This document shows positions 1-6,252 of a stretch of DNA of 8,571 nt, in pieces (positions within the stretch are counted from its first letter, which is position 1; each line of letters opens with the position of its first letter). A program made the translations under genes and the position numbers. This DNA comes from a bacterium. GTDB taxonomy: Bacteria; Patescibacteriota; Minisyncoccia; Phycocordibacterales; PALSA-1337. A model generated the notes under the pieces. It was given only the letters and a program-made list of their open reading frames with translations, was not told the origin of the DNA and made no database searches. The DNA lies in contig JAUYLM010000042.1 of assembly GCA_030698965.1 (NCBI GenBank), positions 1 through 8,571 on the forward strand. The letters are read 5' to 3'.

Positions 1-960
1 TTCCTTGTTTATCAGATACGGAAGATTCCATAGTGTATTTTTTTCTTTTTCGCCCCCTCTCCTGTGGATCCCGGCATCAGGAAAGATCGGAGTATAAACA
101 ATGACCGGAGGAGGCGCTGCCAATACTGGGGGAACAACGTAACCGCTGCCTCCGGATATACTGTTATCTATTATTGGAGGCGGTGGGGGTGGAGGTCCTC
201 CGCCTCCCCCGACACCTCCGCTTACGACATTATCCTGGACTGGCGGCGTTGGGTTGCTAATGGCATTTGCATAGACATTATCTTGAGTAGGAGGCATATC
301 AATGACACTTGCCCCTTCGACAGCATGATCCTGTACCGGCGGTGTGGCGATATTTACATCCCCGTCCACGGAATTATCCTGAACCGGAGGAATGGCAGGC
401 GGGGGTGGAGGCGGTGGGGGTATCAAATCAAAGGCCGCGCAAATCGGAAAGAGGCTGTTAGGACTGGATGTATCCGGATACTGGGCATGATAAGCGACAA
501 ATGAATCGATATCCAGCAATAGATCCAGGCTGGTATTTACTACTTTTTCCTGAGTAGCTGTGTTTACTCCATCCTGCAAGTCATCTGTGGGATTGGTGCG
601 GACAACTTCATTGGATCCATTACTTAGGATTACGAACCATCTCTCATTTGGTTCGGTCACCAAGCTCGCCCTGTCAATCCCCAAATCCACACCGAATAGC
701 GTAATATTATAAACACCGGCGGAAAGAGTCGCCGGCAAGGAATTCTTCCTGTATGTAAAAGTCGGATAATTCTGAGTATCAGAAACAATGGCTGCTTCCT
801 CCAGAGTGGCTATATGTCCCCCAATCGTAAAATTAACAATAGTCCTTCCTGTCTGCGGATTGAAGGGACACGGTGGAATCTCCGTCGCCAAAGCATGAGG
901 TACTTGGAACCCCATTAGCAGAAAAAGCAATAAAATAATTTTAGGCATAAATTTATTCAT
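1..960 (-). CDS. Secreted protein with beta-rich domain and Pro-rich tandem-repeat tail (3' end missing)
   Basis: The frame is open from the ATG at 960 to the left edge (320 codons, no stop), so the C-terminus is missing. Residues 1-25 look like a Sec signal peptide: a lysine, a long Leu/Ile/Phe run, then a likely cut after Ala-Leu-Ala. Residues about 26-160 form a soluble region with alternating hydrophobic residues and a segment around 'SAGVYNITLFGVD' and 'EPNERWFVIL'. That pattern resembles Ig-like/beta-sandwich domains of CPR surface proteins, but the fold is inferred. After about residue 180 comes a poly-Pro stretch, then 16-residue repeats beginning PPVQDN, a Gly run, another poly-Pro run and a charged segment. 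The nearest Shine-Dalgarno match, AGGAGG, lies 15 bases before the ATG and inside a terminator hairpin. No function is recognised; an extended wall- or envelope-spanning role is a guess. Confidence 0.85.
   Translation of the reverse strand, partial: MNKFMPKIILLLFLLMGFQVPHALATEIPPCPFNPQTGRTIVNFTIGGHIATLEEAAIVSDTQNYPTFTYRKNSLPATLSAGVYNITLFGVDLGIDRASLVTEPNERWFVILSNGSNEVVRTNPTDDLQDGVNTATQEKVVNTSLDLLLDIDSFVAYHAQYPDTSSPNSLFPICAAFDLIPPPPPPPPAIPPVQDNSVDGDVNIATPPVQDHAVEGASVIDMPPTQDNVYANAISNPTPPVQDNVVSGGVGGGGGPPPPPPPIIDNSISGGSGYVVPPVLAAPPPVIVYTPIFPDAGIHRRGGEKEKNTLWNLPYLINKE
199..390 (-). repeat. Four tandem 48-bp units encoding a PPVQDN 16-residue repeat
   Basis: On the minus strand, four consecutive 16-residue units start PPVQDNSVDG, PPVQDHAVEG, PPTQDNVYAN and PPVQDNVVSG. 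The phase is exactly 48 bases and the first six positions are the best conserved. The array is flanked by poly-Pro on one side and Gly5-Pro7 on the other. A degenerate further echo (IIDNSISGG) follows closer to the left edge. The repeats are diverged at DNA level, so they look old and selected at protein level. Confidence 0.8.
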
Positions 961-964
961 CTTT

Positions 965-1002
965 AAAAAAAGAATCCTCCTAACTGGCCGGTAGGAGGAT
1001 TC
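965..1002 (-). terminator. Intrinsic terminator between the two secreted-protein genes
   Basis: Perfect 11-bp inverted repeat (972-982 with 992-1002, 9-base loop), followed on the minus strand by seven T residues (971-965). It starts 22 bases after the stop of the 1025-1939 gene and ends 4 bases before the ATG at 960. Its 3' arm contains AGGAGGA, the only Shine-Dalgarno-like sequence available to the downstream gene. Confidence 0.85.
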
Positions 1003-1024
1003 TCGTTAATCGACCTTCCCCAAC

Positions 1025-1939
1025 TTACGGCCTAAGCCTGAAGAATAGGTATGATAGCTGACTGGATATGCCATTCGTCTGCCCCGCCCTGATGCTGGAA
1101 ACATCAGTCCAATTCACCAAATTCGTTGATGATTGAAGTGTGAAGTTATTGGTTGAACCTGTGTTCTCTGCAATAACCTGGAACTGCTTCACCCTTCCCA
1201 CAAAAGCGATGGTGGGGATCAGTCGTGGCAGAGCTATTCCCTTCAGAAACGTCTTGCTGACCGTTGTCGATCCTGCCGTAACAGAGATCGTGGTTCCCCA
1301 GCTTGGAAACTGCGCCAGGTAATTGTCCACTATCGCAATATCAGCCATGTTTTTAACCGGAAATGACTTTGATCCGATAGCGACGATTACCCTCTTAACC
1401 TGAGTACTGGAAGGCTGACCGCTCTGGATTAGAGTTTCATCTTCCATTATTCCAAGGGTCGCGACTCCGTATCCGTTTGTGGAAAAGTTTACACTTTTCC
1501 CAAGCAGATTATTCGGATCGATACTGCTCAAGGTTGCCTGAATGCCGACTAAGGAGATAGTTTTCCCCGTCGCAGCTTCCACGTCAATCCAGTACCAGAT
1601 CGTCCCTCCCCGCTCGTTATGCCACGGCGCAGTCGGGGAAAAATTCCGGCGATAGAAAGGAATGTTTGATCCCTCTGGAATAGTAAGGAAATCATCGATA
1701 GAGAGAACACTTAGCTGTCTCGCTTCCGTAGGAGATGACGGGATGCCAAATGGCAACGTACCCGTTGACCTGACAGTGTTCACAGCTCCGGTGCTGTACG
1801 CGGCGAATGAATCCGCGTAAGGCGGGGGGCCAAATGAAGGGATGATCTTAATCGTGGGATTGGGATCCACCGACTGGGCAAAAACGGCTATATGCGCGAA
1901 AAGAGAACAAACCGCTGGTATCAGCTTACACACGTTCAT
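1025..1939 (-). CDS. Secreted protein of unknown function with 'STNLVNW' C-terminal motif
   Basis: A 304-residue protein with an N-terminal signal peptide (hydrophobic core about residues 7-20, likely cut after Val-Phe-Ala, residue 21). The mature part is rich in Ser, Thr, Gly and Asn with frequent beta-strand patterns, as in extracellular beta-sandwich proteins. The last about 40 residues carry the pattern 'FTLQSSTNLVNWTDV...YLFFRLRP'. This type of C-terminal motif (S-x-NL-x-NW ... FfRl) recurs at the ends of secreted proteins in Verrucomicrobia and CPR bacteria. The start is well set: AGGAGGT at 1946-1952 lies 6 bases before the ATG, and -10 box TATAAT lies further upstream. In the RNA the SD partly pairs within a small AACCT/AGGTT hairpin (1945-1959). 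The specific role is not known; its neighbour downstream is another secreted protein. Confidence 0.85.
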   Translation of the reverse strand: MNVCKLIPAVCSLFAHIAVFAQSVDPNPTIKIIPSFGPPPYADSFAAYSTGAVNTVRSTGTLPFGIPSSPTEARQLSVLSIDDFLTIPEGSNIPFYRRNFSPTAPWHNERGGTIWYWIDVEAATGKTISLVGIQATLSSIDPNNLLGKSVNFSTNGYGVATLGIMEDETLIQSGQPSSTQVKRVIVAIGSKSFPVKNMADIAIVDNYLAQFPSWGTTISVTAGSTTVSKTFLKGIALPRLIPTIAFVGRVKQFQVIAENTGSTNNFTLQSSTNLVNWTDVSSIRAGQTNGISSQLSYLFFRLRP

Positions 1940-1987
1940 TTCTGAACCTCCTAAAGGTTAAGGTTTTAGTTGTTGTGGACAAAATCC

Positions 1988-1993
1988 ATTATA
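1988..1993 (-). promoter_or_regulatory. -10 box (TATAAT) for the 1025-1939 gene
   Basis: Consensus TATAAT on the minus strand, giving a predicted start near 1981 and a leader of about 41 bases with a good SD. No convincing -35 is seen at 16-18 bases; the spacer contains a perfect palindrome (2000-2010). Confidence 0.5.
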
Positions 1994-1999
1994 GTAGAC

Positions 2000-2010
2000 G
2001 CAACAGTTGC
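2000..2010. promoter_or_regulatory. Palindromic candidate operator between divergent promoters
   Basis: Perfect palindrome GCAAC-A-GTTGC. It lies between the minus-strand -10 (1988-1993) and the plus-strand -10 (2013-2018), so a bound protein would touch both promoters. Its core CAACAGTTG is identical to the core of the palindrome upstream of the LexA-like gene (3543-3551). Confidence 0.45.
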
Positions 2011-2012
2011 GC

Positions 2013-2018
2013 TATACT
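2013..2018 (+). promoter_or_regulatory. -10 box (TATACT) of a leaderless-type promoter
   Basis: TATACT is followed by exactly six bases and then the ATG at 2025, so transcription would begin on the start codon. No SD is present. The same TATACT-N6-ATG arrangement precedes the small membrane protein at 6970. No clear -35 is visible. Confidence 0.5.
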
Positions 2019-2024
2019 TACAGC

Positions 2025-2726
2025 ATGCCATTAACTAATATTGTTTACGCCCTTCTGGCAGGTATTCTGCCGGCCATGCTTTGGCTGTGGTTCTGGCTGA
2101 AAGAGGACAATCTTCATCCGGAACCAAGGAATATTCTGGCTATAACCTTTATTGCGGGAGGCGTATCGGTCATAATAGCCATTATTTTTGAAAAAATTGC
2201 CCAGGATTTCATAACTGATAGCGTATATAAATATGTTGTCTGGGCGGCCATAGAAGAAATTGTCAAATTCTCAGCCGTAGCCATTGTTGCTCTAAGATCA
2301 AAATATATGGATGAGCCTATCGACGCGATGATCTACTGCATTACAGTCGCTCTGGGATTTTCAGCTTTAGAAAATGCACTATTTATCCTATCACCTCTGA
2401 ATTCCGGGCAACTGGCGGCATCCATAGTTACGGGAAATCTCCGCTTCATAGGAGCGACTCTAGTTCATGTAGTTTCCTCTGCATTCATAGGCTTTGCGGT
2501 AGGATTGGCTTTCTACCGCGGAGCCATTGTTAAATCTTTTTCGGTAATAATCGGAGTTATCATTGCAGTGGCATTGCACACCAGCTTTAATTTAGCTATA
2601 ATAAACGGAACAGCAACGGATACACTCAAAGTCTTCGGCTGGGTATGGGTCGCGACAATCATTCTCATCATTCTTTTTGAAGAAGTGAAGATCATCCGCC
2701 CCATGCCTACGAAAAATACAGGATAG
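2025..2726 (+). CDS. PrsW-like intramembrane protease
   Basis: A 233-residue polytopic membrane protein with about seven to eight hydrophobic segments. The PrsW family (CAAX-protease/ABI superfamily, glutamic-type intramembrane peptidases) cleaves membrane-bound substrates, for example anti-sigma factors in Bacillus. Visible family motifs are an early 'HPEP' (residues 31-34), EEIVK (77-81) with the paired glutamates, FSALENALF (112-120), a conserved His in LVHVVSSAF (His148), and a C-terminal ALHTSFN (His185) in the last helices. Order and spacing match the family. The ATG at 2025 is preferred over an in-frame TTG at 2007, because the -10 box would lie inside the longer version. The hsp20 gene follows after 27 bases, so the two may be co-transcribed and form an envelope-stress pair. 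The substrate is unknown. Confidence 0.88.
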   Translation: MPLTNIVYALLAGILPAMLWLWFWLKEDNLHPEPRNILAITFIAGGVSVIIAIIFEKIAQDFITDSVYKYVVWAAIEEIVKFSAVAIVALRSKYMDEPIDAMIYCITVALGFSALENALFILSPLNSGQLAASIVTGNLRFIGATLVHVVSSAFIGFAVGLAFYRGAIVKSFSVIIGVIIAVALHTSFNLAIINGTATDTLKVFGWVWVATIILIILFEEVKIIRPMPTKNTG

Positions 2727-2727
2727 A

Positions 2728-2742
2728 CTGATTTTATTAATT
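2728..2742 (+). repeat. Left copy of a 15-base near-repeat flanking hsp20
   Basis: CTGATTTTATTAATT, 14 of 15 identical to CTGATTTTACTAATT at 3242-3256. The first copy lies just after the protease stop, the second just after the hsp20 stop. Confidence 0.4.
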
Positions 2743-2753
2743 AACTTTTTAAA

Positions 2754-3236
2754 ATGGCAAAAGAAAAGAAATCATTTTTTGAGAGACTCACAGGCTCAGT
2801 CCGCGTGGACGATGAGCGAGATGAAATAATGGAAGAAAAAGAAGAGAAGAACCCTAGGAAACATGCTCCAGCTTCATCCAGCTGGTCCGATGAAGAGGAA
2901 GAAAAGGACGGTGAGCTAACCGTTGATGTCTACCAGACACCTGAACTGATAGTCATAAAAACTATGATTGCCGGAGTACGGCCAGAAGATCTGGATATTT
3001 CCATAACTCGTGACATGGTAACAATAAAAGGCCGGCGCGAAGAGGAAAAAGTTGTAAAAGAAGAAGATTATTTCGCGCGCGAGCTCTACTGGGGAACATT
3101 TTCAAGGACAATCACGCTTCCATCTGAGATTGATGTAGACGAGTCAGAAGCCATAGAAAAACACGGCCTACTTATCTTGAAACTGCCTAAATTGGATAAG
3201 AAAAGACTTTCTAAGTTGAAGGTGAAGACTATTTAA
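2754..3236 (+). CDS. Hsp20 / alpha-crystallin small heat-shock protein
   Basis: A 160-residue cytoplasmic chaperone of the small heat-shock family, which holds unfolding proteins in oligomeric complexes without ATP. An N-terminal stretch begins with SFFERLTGS and passes into a highly charged, low-complexity linker (residues about 19-52). The alpha-crystallin domain follows at about 53-146. Hallmarks seen are the 'ELTVDVYQTPELIVIK' entry strand, 'AGVRPEDLDISI' and 'VTIKGRREEE', then 'EEDYFARELYWGTFSRTITLP' and the closing 'HGLLILKLPK', equivalent to the family G-V-L box. The C-terminus is short and basic and has no obvious I-x-I motif. No SD lies before the ATG; it follows the protease gene by 27 bases. 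Very similar domain layouts are common in Patescibacteria. Confidence 0.95.
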   Translation: MAKEKKSFFERLTGSVRVDDERDEIMEEKEEKNPRKHAPASSSWSDEEEEKDGELTVDVYQTPELIVIKTMIAGVRPEDLDISITRDMVTIKGRREEEKVVKEEDYFARELYWGTFSRTITLPSEIDVDESEAIEKHGLLILKLPKLDKKRLSKLKVKTI

Positions 3237-3241
3237 TTAGG

Positions 3242-3256
3242 CTGATTTTACTAATT
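3242..3256 (+). repeat. Right copy of the 15-base near-repeat flanking hsp20
   Basis: CTGATTTTACTAATT, differing at one position from the copy at 2728-2742. Together they bracket the hsp20 gene 514 bases apart. Confidence 0.4.
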
Positions 3257-3299
3257 CTGTGGAATTGTACGATTTCGCTCGAACCCACTTTCAAAAGAA

Positions 3300-3412
3300 C
3301 TCCTAGCGCCTCGCCACCCATCTCTACTGGGGGCTTTGGTGTGGCGGAGCTGAATGCAGATGCAGTCGGCGCGGAAGCTCGTGGGTCTGGGGGGAGAGGT
3401 TTCCGCGCCATC
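3300..3412. other. GC-rich block with inverted repeats; possible structured RNA
   Basis: The gap 3237-3587 holds no convincing gene. Its middle is much richer in G+C than its surroundings and carries two inverted repeats. CGCCAC (3312-3317) pairs with GTGGCG (3341-3346), and GGCGCGGAA (3368-3376) pairs with TTCCGCGCC (3401-3409) over a G-rich 24-base loop. A terminator-like hairpin follows at 3439-3462, so a plus-strand RNA of about 150-200 bases would have a defined end; no good promoter is visible. The minus strand has an open frame of 60 codons (3229-3411, Pro/Ala/Ser-rich), which overlaps the hsp20 stop and lacks an SD. No match to RNase P RNA, tmRNA, SRP RNA or 6S RNA was recognised. Confidence 0.35.
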
Positions 3413-3438
3413 CCATGCTTTTCGGGGGATTAAAACAA

Positions 3439-3462
3439 AAAAGAGAGATGGGTCTCTCTTTT
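3439..3462. terminator. Bidirectional terminator-like hairpin
   Basis: Perfect 10-bp stem (AAAAGAGAGA at 3439-3448 with TCTCTCTTTT at 3453-3462) around a 4-base loop. On the plus strand the T run is four long and part of the stem; on the minus strand the hairpin runs into six T and then GTTTT. It insulates the RM island from hsp20 and the GC-rich block. Confidence 0.7.
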
Positions 3463-3526
3463 AAGCTACCATGATAGCTACATTTTAAGCGGCAGTCTTT
3501 TAAAAAGCAAGTGGCAAAACATGTAT

Positions 3527-3553
3527 TTGTTCAACAAGTTGTCAACAGTTGAC
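3527..3553. promoter_or_regulatory. Overlapping palindromes: candidate operator of the LexA-like repressor
   Basis: Three nested symmetric elements lie side by side: TTGTT-C-AACAA (3527-3537), GTTG-T-CAAC (3538-3546) and GTCAAC-A-GTTGAC (3541-3553). The last overlaps the -35 box TTGACG (3549-3554), a classical position for repression. The gene that follows encodes a DNA-binding, self-cleaving repressor, so autoregulation is the natural inference. Confidence 0.6.
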
Positions 3554-3578
3554 GACTAGTACCCTGTGCCGCTACAAT
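3549..3578 (+). promoter_or_regulatory. Sigma70-type promoter of the LexA-like / methyltransferase operon
   Basis: -35 TTGACG (3549-3554), 18-base spacer, -10 TACAAT (3573-3578). Predicted start is about 3585, only about 3 bases before the ATG at 3588, so the mRNA would be nearly leaderless. No SD is present. Confidence 0.65.
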
Positions 3579-3587
3579 ATACACATA

Positions 3588-4268
3588 ATGCATCACATCC
3601 AACAACAACTTTTAGAACTTTCACAAAAATATGATCTAAGGAAGATGGGACTTCGGCAGATTGGAAGACTCATCGGTGTAGACCATCCTCAAAAAGTTAA
3701 ATTTCATTTAGAAAAGATAGGACTTCTTGATGATGGAAAGAAAACAAGGGCTAGTTTTATGAAATCACCAATGCTTTCTAAAACAAGGACACGAAATATG
3801 CTCTCAATTCCAATTTTAGGATTAGCAAATTGTGGAGACGCTACAATGCTTGCAGAGGAACACATTGAGGGAATACTACCTGTTTCGAGAAAACTGATTC
3901 CCACCGATAATGTAGATAACTTGTTTGCAGTAAAGGCAGTCGGGGTATCAATGAATAGAGCGGACATAAATGGAAAAACAATAGAGGATGGTGACTATGT
4001 CATAGTTGACGGTGAGGATAAGAATGCAAAAACTGGAGACTATGTCCTTTCAGTCATTAGCGGACTTGCGAATATCAAGCGTTTTACAGAGGACAAGATT
4101 CATAGACAGGTCATTTTGCAATCTGAATCAAGTAGTTTTTTCCCACCAATCCACATCCATGAGGATGATCTGGATGAATACTTAGTGAATGGAAAAGTGA
4201 TTGAGGTTATAAAACAAATGCAGGAAGAAAGTGTATATCGTTATGAACCGGTCGGAAAAGTGATATAA
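3588..4268 (+). CDS. LexA/UmuD-like repressor with S24 self-cleaving peptidase domain
   Basis: A 226-residue regulator. Residues about 1-46 resemble the LexA winged helix-turn-helix (LRQIGRLIGV ... KVKFHLEKIGLL). Residues about 73-210 match the S24 signal-peptidase-like domain. The likely scissile bond is Cys82-Gly83 in GLANCGDA (UmuD also uses Cys-Gly, LexA Ala-Gly). The nucleophile Ser121 lies in AVGVSMNRAD and the general base Lys164 in LANIKRF. All parts needed for RecA-stimulated autocleavage are therefore present. The ATG at 3588 is chosen over an in-frame TTG at 3549, which is itself part of the -35 box. The stop overlaps the methyltransferase start (TAATG), implying co-transcription and translational coupling. 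It could be the cell's LexA, but placement inside an AT-rich RM island argues for a dedicated, phage-repressor-like regulator. Confidence 0.85.
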   Translation: MHHIQQQLLELSQKYDLRKMGLRQIGRLIGVDHPQKVKFHLEKIGLLDDGKKTRASFMKSPMLSKTRTRNMLSIPILGLANCGDATMLAEEHIEGILPVSRKLIPTDNVDNLFAVKAVGVSMNRADINGKTIEDGDYVIVDGEDKNAKTGDYVLSVISGLANIKRFTEDKIHRQVILQSESSSFFPPIHIHEDDLDEYLVNGKVIEVIKQMQEESVYRYEPVGKVI

Positions 4269-5428
4269 TGTTAACAAGTTTTATGAAGAAAAAAGAAATT
4301 AAATTTAAATTAGCAGAATTATTCTCTGGCCCCGGAGGACTTGCTCTTGGAGCAATGTGGTCTTTTGCTGAAAATCTGAACACAATTTATGGCATTGAAC
4401 CAGTTTGGGCAAATGACTATGATGCCGATACTTGTAAAACATATGCTCGTAATATTCATGATGGAAACGAAAAAAATGTTATCTGCGCTCGTGTCCAAGA
4501 AATAGATTTCAAAAAAGTACCAAAATTTGATGTATTAGCCTTTGGATTTCCTTGTAATGATTTTAGTATTGTCGGAGAGCAAAAAGGTTTTGATGGAAAA
4601 TTTGGTCCTCTATATTCCTATGGGGTTAGAGCAATAGGAATACATAATCCAAAGTGGTTCATAGCTGAAAATGTTAGTGGATTGCAAAGTGCCAATGGTG
4701 GCAATGCTTTTAAACAAATTTTGAAAGATCTGGGATCAGCAGGTAAAGGTTATGTTCTTACTCCACATTTATACAAATTCGAAGAGTATGGTGTGCCGCA
4801 ACAAAGACACCGGATTGTAATTATCGGGATACGAAAAGATCTTGACTTGAGATTTAAGATTCCTGCTCCAACAACAAAATATGAATATGTAACTGCTCGT
4901 ACAGCCATAGAAAACCCACAAATTTCTGATAATACAGAAAATAATGAACTCACAAAACAATCTATGGCGGTCATCGAGAGATTAAAACATATTCCCGCAG
5001 GAGAAAATGCGTGGTATGAGGGCATACCGATGCATTTGAGGCTAAATGTAAAAGGCGCTCGAATGAGTCAAATTTATAAACGATTAGACCCAAATAAACC
5101 TGCATACACAATTACTGGTAGTGGTGGCGGTGGAACGCATGTATACCATTGGTCAGAACATCGAGCCCTTACGAATCGCGAGCGAGCTCGATTACAATCT
5201 TTCCCTGATAATTTTGTGTTTGAGGGATCAAAAGAAAGTGCGAGGAAACAGATAGGCATGGCTGTTCCTCCTGTTGGAGCACAAATTATCATTTCTGCCG
5301 TCTTAAAGACATTTGCAGGAATCCCTTATGAGTATATTGAACCAAAAATCGTCAGCGATAACGCAGATAAACAAGAGTTGATAAGTCTGTTCGATGAGGT
5401 AAAGACTGGAACTACAGTTGCTTTATAA
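4268..5428 (+). CDS. DNA (cytosine-5-)-methyltransferase of a type II RM system
   Basis: A 386-residue C5-cytosine methyltransferase that transfers a methyl group from AdoMet to cytosine in a specific DNA site, protecting it from the partner nuclease. The conserved motifs appear in order: I, ELFSGPGG (17-24, AdoMet binding); IV, GFPC with catalytic Cys96; VI, ENV (134-136); VIII, QQRHRIVIIG (178-187); IX, around RLDPNKPAYTITG (272-284) and RALTNRERARLQSFP (299-313); X, QIGMAVPPVGAQI (328-340). The target-recognition region between VIII and IX is short (about 85 residues), so the recognised sequence cannot be read off. The ATG overlaps the stop of the repressor gene; a second ATG five codons on is possible. 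The 3' end overlaps the convergent nuclease gene by 17 bases with no terminator between them. G+C is low compared with the left flank. Confidence 0.95.
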   Translation: MLTSFMKKKEIKFKLAELFSGPGGLALGAMWSFAENLNTIYGIEPVWANDYDADTCKTYARNIHDGNEKNVICARVQEIDFKKVPKFDVLAFGFPCNDFSIVGEQKGFDGKFGPLYSYGVRAIGIHNPKWFIAENVSGLQSANGGNAFKQILKDLGSAGKGYVLTPHLYKFEEYGVPQQRHRIVIIGIRKDLDLRFKIPAPTTKYEYVTARTAIENPQISDNTENNELTKQSMAVIERLKHIPAGENAWYEGIPMHLRLNVKGARMSQIYKRLDPNKPAYTITGSGGGGTHVYHWSEHRALTNRERARLQSFPDNFVFEGSKESARKQIGMAVPPVGAQIIISAVLKTFAGIPYEYIEPKIVSDNADKQELISLFDEVKTGTTVAL

Positions 5429-6251
5429 GTTTTTGCCAATCACTTTTTGATTTCCTCAAAAGTCCAGATTCTTTAACAAATCGGATACCATCAAATACTT
5501 GTCCAGGAATTTCCTTTACCTCTTTCAGATCAGAATAATAACACCAACCTACAACTTCACAAGGTATATTTATAAAATCTGGCATTATATCCTTGTATTT
5601 TGAATAGTGCGGTTTATCTTTTACGATCACATTTATTTCCTTCTTTGCAATTCTTAAAAGATGGTCATCGGGAATATTGGGACGACAATAGATATAAATA
5701 TCTGATCTACGCTCTTTGATTTTTATCTCATTTTCTCCAAGTATCAAGAAGGCGTTCTTAGGTTTTGATGATTTTATTCCAACTCCAATTTTAGGAGCTC
5801 TCATTTCACCATTATTCTCAACTCCTGTTATATCTTGCAAAACAATCTCATCACGAATATCGAAATCTAGTTCAATATTTATACCAAACTCCCTCTTAAA
5901 AAATTTCTTGACGGCCACTTCGCCCAGTTGCCCCTTAACCCAGTTTGTAATTTTTTGTCCAAATTCTCTCTGTCGCCCAGTACCAAAGTCTGATTGCACA
6001 TAATTTATAAAATGCATCGCTAGTGAAAAATCTAGACACAAAGCATAATCTTCCTTATCTAACTCAACTGTCCTCCACGCTAAACCTTCTTTCCATTTAC
6101 AAAGTATATTTTCATCAAAGTAAAACCTACCTCTTCCACCATTTCTATCAAGGCATGGAAATTCAGCGGCATTTTTGAAATAGTTATCAAAAGTTTTGTC
6201 ATCGAGACCAAGATATTCAATAGCTTCTTTCTTTGAGAAAATCTTAGCCAT
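5412..6251 (-). CDS. Probable type II restriction endonuclease with N-terminal HTH
   Basis: A 279-residue protein. Residues about 1-56 resemble an excisionase/MerR-like winged helix (SKKEAIEYLGLDDKTFDNYF ... GGRGRFYFDE). The rest has features of a PD-(D/E)xK nuclease: a helix with GQLGEVAVKKFF (Glu111), an acidic strand with Asp129 and Asp131, then KIGVGIKSSK (155-163) with Lys160, followed by SDIYIYCR and EVVGWCYY strands. The usual acidic residue two before the lysine is replaced by Gly158, so metal binding may use another acid or the enzyme may be altered. The partner argument is strong: it converges with a cytosine methyltransferase and is preceded by a C-like regulator at one base spacing. 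It has no SD, so translation probably depends on the upstream gene. Cleavage site and subtype are not recognised. Confidence 0.75.
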   Translation of the reverse strand: MAKIFSKKEAIEYLGLDDKTFDNYFKNAAEFPCLDRNGGRGRFYFDENILCKWKEGLAWRTVELDKEDYALCLDFSLAMHFINYVQSDFGTGRQREFGQKITNWVKGQLGEVAVKKFFKREFGINIELDFDIRDEIVLQDITGVENNGEMRAPKIGVGIKSSKPKNAFLILGENEIKIKERRSDIYIYCRPNIPDDHLLRIAKKEINVIVKDKPHYSKYKDIMPDFINIPCEVVGWCYYSDLKEVKEIPGQVFDGIRFVKESGLLRKSKSDWQKLIKQL

Positions 6252-6252
6252 A

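Noticed and set aside
64..504. Plus-strand open frame of 146 codons rich in Arg, Gly and Trp
   Set aside because: It is the exact antisense of the Pro-rich repeat region (CCN codons read as NGG). The minus-strand frame has a signal peptide and an in-phase protein repeat.
2007..2024. TTG start 6 codons upstream for the PrsW-like gene
   Set aside because: It would include the -10 box, and the family starts close to the first transmembrane helix.
3229..3411. Minus-strand 60-codon frame, Pro/Ala/Ser-rich
   Set aside because: No SD or promoter, overlaps the hsp20 stop, and lies in a GC-rich inverted-repeat block where stops are rare. Kept only as an observation.
3240..3480. Duplicate of the tRNA-Phe 3' end as an attachment site
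   Set aside because: The tRNA end sequence was looked for by eye at the far side of the island and was not found.
3549..3587. TTG start 13 codons upstream for the LexA-like gene
   Set aside because: The TTG is the first half of the -35 box, and the extra residues would be encoded by the promoter itself.
4750..5292. Minus-strand open frames inside the methyltransferase gene
   Set aside because: They are shadows of a gene with all methyltransferase motifs in order, and they lack any domain of their own.
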